Positions 58,679 to 64,000 of a DNA stretch of 64,000 bases are shown piece after piece; the first letter of the stretch is position 1, and each line of letters begins with the position of its first letter. The notes under the pieces are model-generated. The model made no database searches and had not been told where the DNA came from. It worked only from the letters and a program-made list of their open reading frames with translations. Location: contig NZ_BONX01000004.1 in NCBI RefSeq assembly GCF_016862935.1, positions 1-64,000 on the forward strand. The letters run 5' to 3'. Source of the stretch: Plantactinospora mayteni. GTDB lineage: Bacteria; Actinomycetota; Actinomycetes; Mycobacteriales; Micromonosporaceae. A program made the position numbers and the translations under genes.

Positions 58679-60412
58679 CTACACGGCGACGGTGCCCAGG
58701 GCACGGCCGGCGAGGACCAGCCCGACGACGAGCACCAGCCCGGCCGTGCCGAGCGGTGCGGCCGAGCCGAGCACGGCCAGCCGGCGCCACCGCCGGGTCA
58801 CCCGGTCACGCCGCCGCCGCTGGTCCCACCGCTCGCGCAACCGGACCACCAGCAGGCCCGCGGCGGTCAGCGTGGCGGCCATGCCGACGCCGTAGCCGAC
58901 CACGAGCAACACCCCGAATCCGGTACGCCCGAGGCCGATCGCGCCGAGCAGGATCACCAGGGCGGACGGGCTGGGTACCAGTCCCCCGGAGACGCCGAGC
59001 CCCAGGATGCCCAGCCGACTGGGTCCGTGGTGATGATGGTGGTGGTGCTGCCCCGCCCCGTGGCCGTGCTCGTGCCCGTGCTCCTGCCCGTGCGCGTGTT
59101 CGTGCCCGTGGCCGTGGTCATGGTCGTACCCGTGATCGCCGGCCTGGTCGTGCCCCTGATCGCGCGTGGCGCCGTGCCCCTGACCGCGCGGTCCGTCGTG
59201 CCCGTGATCGTGCGGGGCGCCATGGCCGGGAGGATGCGGGTGATCGTGGGCGTGACCAGGTGAGTGGGCGTGGTTGTGGTGGTGGCCGATTCCCGGGCGG
59301 GCGCGGCGGCGGAGATCGAGCAGCATGCTCGCGCCGACCACCGCGATCAGGCCACCGCTGACCACGCCGAGCCAGCCGAGCACGGTCTCGCCGACCAGTC
59401 CGGCCACCGTGGTCAGCAGCAGGCCGAGCACCAGTACCCCGCCGGTGTGCGTCAGCGTCACCGTCGCGCCGACCGCCACGGCGTCCCTCGGCCGCCCGGC
59501 CCGACCGGCGAGGTACGCGGCCATCACCGTCTTGCCGTGCCCGGGCAGTGCGGCGTGTGCCGCGCCGAGCACCAGGGCCAGCAGCACGGCCAGCACCCCG
59601 ACCAGCGGCGTCAACTGCCGGCTGCCGACCAGGTCACGCAACCGCCGCTCGGCACCCGCCGTCCAGCCCGCGACAGCCGACGACGCCTCGCCGGAGGACG
59701 CCTCGCCGGAGCTGGACGCCTCGCCCGAACTGGACGCCGATCCGTCGTCGGCCGCCGAGGCACCCGCCACCGTGCCACCGTCGTCAGTCCCCGGCACCAC
59801 CTTCAGCCGCGCGGAGCGTACATCCAGTGGGGAGCTGAGCAGGTCCTCCGGGTACGCCCGCAGCCCGTCGCTCACACTCGCCACCGGCAGCGGAGAGTCG
59901 ACGATCCGCACCCCGGAGCCGACGGCGGTCAACTCGCGCCAGCCCACCCGGTCGACCCGGTACCGGTTGACGATCTCGACCGTCGTCGCCGAATCGAGTA
60001 CGGCCTCGGCGGTCAGCCTGCACCGTAGCCGGCTGGTGGACAGGCCGGCGGCGCCGGAGGCGTACTCGAAGGCGGTGTCGCCGACCATCCAGCCCAGCCG
60101 GCGGCCGGCGACGGTGACCTCGAAGTCCCGGGCGAACCCGGCGCAGCCGACAGTGGCGTGGGCGGCGCGTTCCGGCCCGCTCGCGCTGTCGTCACCGTCC
60201 GAGTCGACCGTGCCGGACTCCTGCAACGTCGGCAGTTCGGCGAGGTCGACCTCGGCGGCCACCTCCACCCGGTCCGGGCGGAGTTCCACCGCCGCGAGTT
60301 GGTTGACCGAGAAGTTGCCCAGCGGGTGGGCGCTGGCCGGGCTCGCCGGAGCGGCCAGTGCGGCGGCCAGCCCGAGCGAGAGTCCGACGACCAGCAGCGC
60401 GATCCGTCTCAT
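58679..60412 (-). CDS. NicO-type nickel/cobalt transporter with histidine-rich loop
   Basis: A 577-residue membrane protein. A signal peptide (to about residue 28, PASAHPLG) leads to an external domain of about 220 residues (NFSVNQLAAVELRPDRVEV) of the kind fused to HupE/NicO transporters. A Ser/Gly/Glu repeat (~226-245) and about six to seven transmembrane helices follow from 265. Motifs LGAAHAALPGHGKTVMAAYL and TLTHTGGVLVLG match the metal-coordinating helices of RcnA/NicO exporters. A cytoplasmic loop at 377-462 contains about 33 His in 86 residues, ending in seven consecutive His, a likely metal buffer. The ATG overlaps the TPR gene stop, indicating coupling. Nickel, cobalt or another divalent metal is expected; direction of transport is unknown. 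Confidence 0.88.
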   Translation of the reverse strand: MRRIALLVVGLSLGLAAALAAPASPASAHPLGNFSVNQLAAVELRPDRVEVAAEVDLAELPTLQESGTVDSDGDDSASGPERAAHATVGCAGFARDFEVTVAGRRLGWMVGDTAFEYASGAAGLSTSRLRCRLTAEAVLDSATTVEIVNRYRVDRVGWRELTAVGSGVRIVDSPLPVASVSDGLRAYPEDLLSSPLDVRSARLKVVPGTDDGGTVAGASAADDGSASSSGEASSSGEASSGEASSAVAGWTAGAERRLRDLVGSRQLTPLVGVLAVLLALVLGAAHAALPGHGKTVMAAYLAGRAGRPRDAVAVGATVTLTHTGGVLVLGLLLTTVAGLVGETVLGWLGVVSGGLIAVVGASMLLDLRRRARPGIGHHHNHAHSPGHAHDHPHPPGHGAPHDHGHDGPRGQGHGATRDQGHDQAGDHGYDHDHGHGHEHAHGQEHGHEHGHGAGQHHHHHHHGPSRLGILGLGVSGGLVPSPSALVILLGAIGLGRTGFGVLLVVGYGVGMAATLTAAGLLVVRLRERWDQRRRRDRVTRRWRRLAVLGSAAPLGTAGLVLVVGLVLAGRALGTVAV

Positions 60413-61737
60413 GCTGACCCCAGTCCGTCGAGGGCGCGGGCGGCGGCCGGCGCGTCCAGTGCCGAGAAGTGCGGGTTGACGTCGAGCGCCCGCCGCAGGT
60501 CGCGCCGGGCGGCATCCCGGTCGCCGAGGGCGAGTTCGATCATTCCGAGGTGGTAGGCGTACCGGGCGTTGCGGGCACCGAGCGCCTCGGCGCGGCGGGC
60601 ATAGCCGAGCGCCTCGGCGTGCCGCCCGTTGGCGTGCAGCGCCCAGCCGAGCAGGTCGGCGACCTCGGCGAACTGCCGCCGCTGCCACTCCCGGCGGGCC
60701 AGGGTCAGCGCCTCGGCCGGGCGGGACCGGGCCAGCGCGAGCGCGACCCCGGTCAGGTCGTCGGCGCCGCCGTTGGCGGTGAAGAGCTGATGCGCGGCGT
60801 ACGCCAGGTCTCGCTGCGCGGCGGCCTCGGCGGGCCGGCCGGCGGCGTCGAGCAGGTCGGCGTACTCGAGGAAGTAGCCGGGGGTCGGTGACCGGGCGGT
60901 GAGGTCGGCGTAGCCGGCGAGGGCCTGGTCGAGCCGGCCCTGGGCTGCGGCCACCTTCGCCCGGCCCTGGAGCAGCGGCAGGTAGCCGGGGTCGGCGGCG
61001 GCGCCGGCCGCGTACTCCCGCTCCGCGCCGGCCAGGTCGCCGGAGTTCCAGGCCAGCTCGCCGAGCTGGTAGCGGCAGAACGCGACGTCGGCGGGATCGA
61101 GGGCGGTGTCGAGGGCCTGCCGCAGCAGGGCGGTTGCCTCGGCGGTCCGGCCGCGCTGCTCCCGGTCGTAGGCGGCCCGGGTCAGCGCGGTCAGCCCGGG
61201 GCGCAGGTCGAGCAGGCGTTGCACCGCCTCGGTCGCCGCGTCGGCCCGGCCGAGTTGGGTCTCGGCGTCGGCGAGCACCGCGTACGCCTCCGCGCTGTAG
61301 GGGTTGATCCGCGACGCCTGCCGGGCGAGCCCGGCGGCACCGGCGAAGTCGTGTCGGGCGTTCGCCAGGGCGCCGAGCCCGGCCAGCGCCGAGTCGTTGC
61401 CGTCCGGGCGTACCGCCAGGGACCGGCGCAGTGCCCCCTCGGCCTTGCCGTAATACGTCGGGTCCGCCGTGATCCGGGACTTCTCCAGGTACGCCAGGCC
61501 GAGCGCCGCCCAGCTCCGGTGGTCGCCGGGTACCCGGCGGAGCTGCTCCTGTGCCCGCTCGATCGTCGCGGCGAGCCGGTCGACCCGTGGTACGACCTCG
61601 CCGGTGACCGCAACCGGCGTCGGCGCCGGCGCCGACGCACGGAGCCCCAGCACCCCGCCGACGCCGAGCAGTAGCACCGTGGCCAGTCCCAGCACCACCA
61701 CCAGGGAACGGGCCCGGACTATCGGTAGCCGCCTCAT
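60409..61737 (-). CDS. Membrane-anchored tetratricopeptide-repeat protein
   Basis: A 442-residue protein with a short cytoplasmic N-terminus, one transmembrane helix (about 11-32, SLVVVLGLATVLLLGVGGVLGL) and an outer region filled by TPR helices (SWAALGLAYLEKSRITADP, AEAYAVLADAETQLGRADAATEAVQRLL, LGWALHANGRHAEALGYARRAEALGARNARYAYHLGMIELALG and others), roughly eight to ten units. TPR domains bind partner proteins, here probably outside the membrane. The ATG at 61737 is preferred because the helix follows closely; the frame from 61851 adds a Pro/Gly/Glu-rich, repeat-derived stretch. It is coupled to the NicO gene and preceded by the DUF4331 gene, so the three likely work together. Confidence 0.82.
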   Translation of the reverse strand: MRRLPIVRARSLVVVLGLATVLLLGVGGVLGLRASAPAPTPVAVTGEVVPRVDRLAATIERAQEQLRRVPGDHRSWAALGLAYLEKSRITADPTYYGKAEGALRRSLAVRPDGNDSALAGLGALANARHDFAGAAGLARQASRINPYSAEAYAVLADAETQLGRADAATEAVQRLLDLRPGLTALTRAAYDREQRGRTAEATALLRQALDTALDPADVAFCRYQLGELAWNSGDLAGAEREYAAGAAADPGYLPLLQGRAKVAAAQGRLDQALAGYADLTARSPTPGYFLEYADLLDAAGRPAEAAAQRDLAYAAHQLFTANGGADDLTGVALALARSRPAEALTLARREWQRRQFAEVADLLGWALHANGRHAEALGYARRAEALGARNARYAYHLGMIELALGDRDAARRDLRRALDVNPHFSALDAPAAARALDGLGSA

Positions 61738-61779
61738 GTCGTCTCTCCTCTTCCTCTCCCCCGGTTCCCCCGGTTCCTT

Positions 61780-61820
61780 CGGGCTCCGGTCTCTCCGGGC
61801 TCCGGTCTCTCCGGTCTCTC
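61780..61820. repeat. 16-bp tandem duplication between DUF4331 and TPR genes
   Basis: CGGGCTCCGGTCTCTC occurs at 61780-61795 and 61796-61811, followed by a partial third copy to 61820. The surrounding 61738-61892 spacer is a strand-biased polypyrimidine-rich tract with no supported gene. Confidence 0.7.
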
Positions 61821-61892
61821 CGGGCTCGGGGCTTCCCGGGCTCGGGGGCATGGCCGGCGCGCGGCCCGCCAGGCCCCCCGGGGCCAGGGCTG

Positions 61893-63629
61893 CTACCGCG
61901 GTTGGGTGGGTTCGGAGTCGACCGGCGCGGGACGGCGGCGCCAGCGCAGCCAGCCGACCAGCAGCAGCGTGCCGAGCGCGGCGGCCACCCCGGCCAGTCC
62001 CCAGGCGACGGTGGTCGCGACCATCGTTCCCGGGGTGTCGCCGCCGTCCCGGCTGGCCAGCCCGGCGAGGCTGCCCGGGGTGACCGACGGGTCGGCGGAC
62101 TGCGGCGATGCGGCAGCCTGGTCGCCGCCGTCCGGAGCCGTCCCGGCACCGGCCCCGGCCCCGGTACCGCCGCCCTTGTTGACCGCGCCGACGTTCGGCA
62201 GGGCCAGGTACGGGAAGGAGTCGCCGAACCGGTTGTCGTTCGCGTCCACCTTGTCTCCGGCGGCGAGCGCGTTGACCAGCTTGCCGCTCTGCGCCGCCCC
62301 CTCGACGGCCTGGATCGCGATGTCGACGGCATCGTCGGTCAGCCGCCGCCCGTTCGGGAAGCCCTGGAGGTCACCGCCGAGTACGCCCAGCCGGTTCGGT
62401 GTCGCGGCGACCGGCGTCGACAGGTTCAATCGGAGCATCTCGGAGGGCCGGAACCGGGCCGGCGAGACGTCCTGGTTGTTGAGCTGCGAGTTGAGGTCGA
62501 CCTTGATCGGGCCGTCCGGTGTCTTCGTGGTGATCCCGGTCAGGAAGATCTCCACGAGGTCCTGCCGGGGCGTCGCCGGAGCCGGTACGCCGTAGATCGC
62601 CTCGATCAGCTTCGGCAGTTCGGGGTTGGTCACCCGGGCCACCACCTCGGGGATGCCCGCGTCCTTCTCCGGCGGCAGCGAGTTGAACGCGTCCTTCAGC
62701 TTCGCCGGCACCACCACCTCGTTGACCAGCGGGTTGCCCAGCCGGGAGACCTGCACTCGATCGCCGCTGCGGGGCACCTCGCCGACCTTGCCGGAGATCC
62801 GTACCCGGGACCGGTCGGTGGTGGCCCAGACGCCGATCACCGGGTTGCGCTTCGCGTCCCCGCGCAGCGCCACGTCCGAGAACGGCACCTGGAGGGCGAT
62901 GCTGTTGACGTTGTAGCCGGCCAGGGTGTCCTGGCCGGTCTCGCTGAGGTCCCCGCCGTAGAGCAGGTCGAAGACCCGCAGGTCCAGGAAGAACGGGTCG
63001 TCGGCCTGGCCGGCGAAGACCTTCCAGCCGCCGGGCAGCGTGGTGGTGGCGTCCCGGCGCAGCTTGGCGTAGTCCGGCATGGAGGCGTTGCCGACCCGGG
63101 ACGGCGCGACCATCCCGCCGCTGACCCGGGTCTTGAACGGCTCGCCGTCGAACGAAGACTCCAGCTTGTAGGTCTGCCGGAACAGCAGGTTCTCGTCGTC
63201 CAGTGAGGTGACCGGGCCGTTGTTGTAGAGGAACGTCGAGCCGCCCCGCCGGTCGACGTTCTGGAACGTCCACCGGAACGTCGCGTCCGGCTTGGCGTCG
63301 CCGTCGTTGTCGACCTTGATGTTGTACGCCGCGTCCGTCGCGAACGGGTAGAAGTTTGGCCCCCCGGTCGGCTCCTCGAACGGTATCCAGTTGGCGATGA
63401 ACGTGAGATAGCCGGGGCGCTCGGGGCTGACGAAGGCGTACAGGTCGGTGTTGTCGATCGCCGGGTCCATGGCGACCAGGGGTGCCTCCCGGTGGCTGGA
63501 CGCTCCGGCGGTGTTCGGCCCGAGGCCGGCCACTGCCCCGGCGAGTACGACGCAGGTCGCGGCGGCCAGCGCCGTGCTCACCCGTCGCGCGGGCCTCGGC
63601 CGTACGACCGGCCCAGGTGTGGTGCTCAT
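61893..63629 (-). CDS. Exported DUF4331 protein with C-terminal membrane anchor
   Basis: A 578-residue surface protein. The signal peptide ends just before SSHREAPLVAMDPAIDNTDLYAFVSP, the hallmark opening of DUF4331. The domain runs to about residue 480 (YLTFIANWIPFEEPTGGPNFYPF, LRVFDLLYGGDLSETGQDTLAGYNVNSIALQVPF, GNPLVNEVVVP, DVSPARFRPSEMLRLNLS). A Gly/Ala-rich linker leads to one transmembrane helix near 540-562 and a short Arg-rich tail, so it is displayed outside the cell. DUF4331 has no known activity. The ATG at 63629 has GGAGGGAA upstream. It heads the likely operon DUF4331-TPR-NicO and has a CCGAAT element upstream that could be read by the nearby SigK-like factor. Confidence 0.88.
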   Translation of the reverse strand: MSTTPGPVVRPRPARRVSTALAAATCVVLAGAVAGLGPNTAGASSHREAPLVAMDPAIDNTDLYAFVSPERPGYLTFIANWIPFEEPTGGPNFYPFATDAAYNIKVDNDGDAKPDATFRWTFQNVDRRGGSTFLYNNGPVTSLDDENLLFRQTYKLESSFDGEPFKTRVSGGMVAPSRVGNASMPDYAKLRRDATTTLPGGWKVFAGQADDPFFLDLRVFDLLYGGDLSETGQDTLAGYNVNSIALQVPFSDVALRGDAKRNPVIGVWATTDRSRVRISGKVGEVPRSGDRVQVSRLGNPLVNEVVVPAKLKDAFNSLPPEKDAGIPEVVARVTNPELPKLIEAIYGVPAPATPRQDLVEIFLTGITTKTPDGPIKVDLNSQLNNQDVSPARFRPSEMLRLNLSTPVAATPNRLGVLGGDLQGFPNGRRLTDDAVDIAIQAVEGAAQSGKLVNALAAGDKVDANDNRFGDSFPYLALPNVGAVNKGGGTGAGAGAGTAPDGGDQAAASPQSADPSVTPGSLAGLASRDGGDTPGTMVATTVAWGLAGVAAALGTLLLVGWLRWRRRPAPVDSEPTQPR

Positions 63630-63670
63630 CTTCCCTCCAAGGGTGCGGACGGTGGTGTCGTCTGCCGGCC

Positions 63671-63698
63671 ATTCGGAGGGAAACCCGTCTTTGACGGG
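63671..63698 (-). promoter_or_regulatory. CCGAAT -10-like element and adjacent palindrome upstream of DUF4331 gene
   Basis: On the minus strand CCGAAT (63676-63671) matches the SigK -10 consensus, 42 bp upstream of the start codon. Just upstream, CCCGTC-TTT-GACGGG (63684-63698) is a perfect 6-bp dyad overlapping where a spacer/-35 would lie. No good CCATCC -35 is seen. Confidence 0.35.
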
Positions 63699-63897
63699 CC
63701 GTTGTGAGATTGCCGTCAGCCACCCATCCGCACCGGCCGGTGGCTCCGAATGGGCTCCTCGACCCACCGGCCCCACCCCGGCGCACACGCGATCGGGCTA
63801 CAGGTCGACGGGGTCGGCTTCCGGGGGACCGAGTTCGTCCTGCTGCCCCCGAGGCAGCCGGCCAGGGCTGACCCGGTCAACTCCCGGCGGTCTCCGG

Positions 63898-64000
63898 TCA
63901 GTTCCCGGCGAGACCCGGCTCGACCACCGAGGCGTCGCACCGGTAGATCCAGGCCACCGCCTCGAACGACCAGCCGGTCCCGCCGCTGGCCATCCGGGCG
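63898..64000 (-). CDS. C-terminal end of an unidentified gene (truncated by window edge)
   Basis: The minus-strand frame entering from the right edge reads ARMASGGTGWSFEAVAWIYR and then CDASVVEPGLAGN before a TGA at 63900-63898. Codon use (GC-rich third positions) and the clean stop suggest the 3' end of a real gene, but 34 codons are too few to name it. Bases 63699-63897, between it and the DUF4331 promoter region, contain no other supported gene. Confidence 0.45.
   Translation of the reverse strand, partial: ARMASGGTGWSFEAVAWIYRCDASVVEPGLAGN

Noticed and set aside
63716-63940. 74-codon minus-strand open frame near the right edge
   Set aside because: Low-complexity Arg/Gly content with no RBS; the overlapping truncated frame ending at 63898 is more gene-like.
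1-64000. Integrated mobile element or prophage
   Set aside because: No integrase, transposase, tRNA attachment site, phage structural gene or flanking direct repeat was found.

Overview
The window looks like chromosomal DNA of a high-GC filamentous actinomycete, most likely in or near the Micromonosporaceae. This is a judgement from overall GC richness, frequent GTG starts, many Tat-type signal peptides, RamB-type control next to aceA/aceB, and the protein families present. No rRNA, tRNA, transposase, CRISPR array or phage gene was seen, and gene order looks chromosomal throughout.

Bases 1-25,000 are dominated by extracellular plant-polysaccharide breakdown. Two GH78 alpha-L-rhamnosidases form an operon (19-6157) behind a near-perfect palindromic operator. 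A PL8 lyase (9012-11579) carries a similar short operator. A GH43 endo-arabinanase and a GH43 arabinofuranosidase (15502-18551) share a duplicated ricin-like lectin module and sit behind an arabinose-type LacI operator. A GH10 xylanase (18644-19918) has no signal peptide. Interleaved are an ArsR-AHA1-DHFR-like unit (7583-8970), a SEC-C protein, a stand-alone ketoacyl synthase divergent from a TetR regulator with a shared palindrome, a flavin oxidoreductase, an SDR and a BtuF-like protein. A complete tripartite tricarboxylate transporter tctCBA runs 22038-25195.

Bases 25,000-40,100 hold a Tat-exported TIM-barrel protein plus a giant ThuA/sugar-dehydrogenase/PKD/CBM6 protein on the minus strand. 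Next comes a cluster I read as D-amino-acid catabolism: a PLP D-serine dehydratase-like enzyme divergent from regulator, amidohydrolase and RidA. After it lie an ABC sugar importer (binding protein and two permeases) and a GH20 hexosaminidase. Together these suggest salvage of amino-sugar and D-amino-acid material such as cell-wall or chitin fragments.

Bases 40,100-57,000 are more mixed. Two tandem single-pass proteins carry what looks like an FtsX extracellular domain without the FtsX permease. The glyoxylate shunt operon aceA-aceB is divergent from a RamB-like regulator and is followed by a frameshifted remnant. Then come an animal-type haem peroxidase, a 26-bp tandem repeat, an MMPL transporter, a phospholipase D-like protein, a NUDIX gene broken by an in-frame amber codon, a TetR/flavin-monooxygenase divergent pair with a palindrome, and an exported CocE/S15 hydrolase.

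Bases 57,000-64,000 carry a SigK/RskA-type ECF sigma/anti-sigma pair between two 44-bp-period tandem repeats. Upstream on the same strand is a likely operon of a DUF4331 surface protein, a TPR membrane protein and a NicO-type metal transporter with a histidine-rich loop. The window ends inside a further minus-strand gene.

The recurring themes are palindromic LacI-like operators with no LacI gene in the window (regulators must act in trans) and short tandem repeats, several of them in frame inside genes. The strongest candidates for something little described are the tandem FtsX-ECD proteins, the D-amino-acid/amino-sugar cluster, the exported TIM-barrel/ThuA pair, and the sigma-linked DUF4331-TPR-NicO set.
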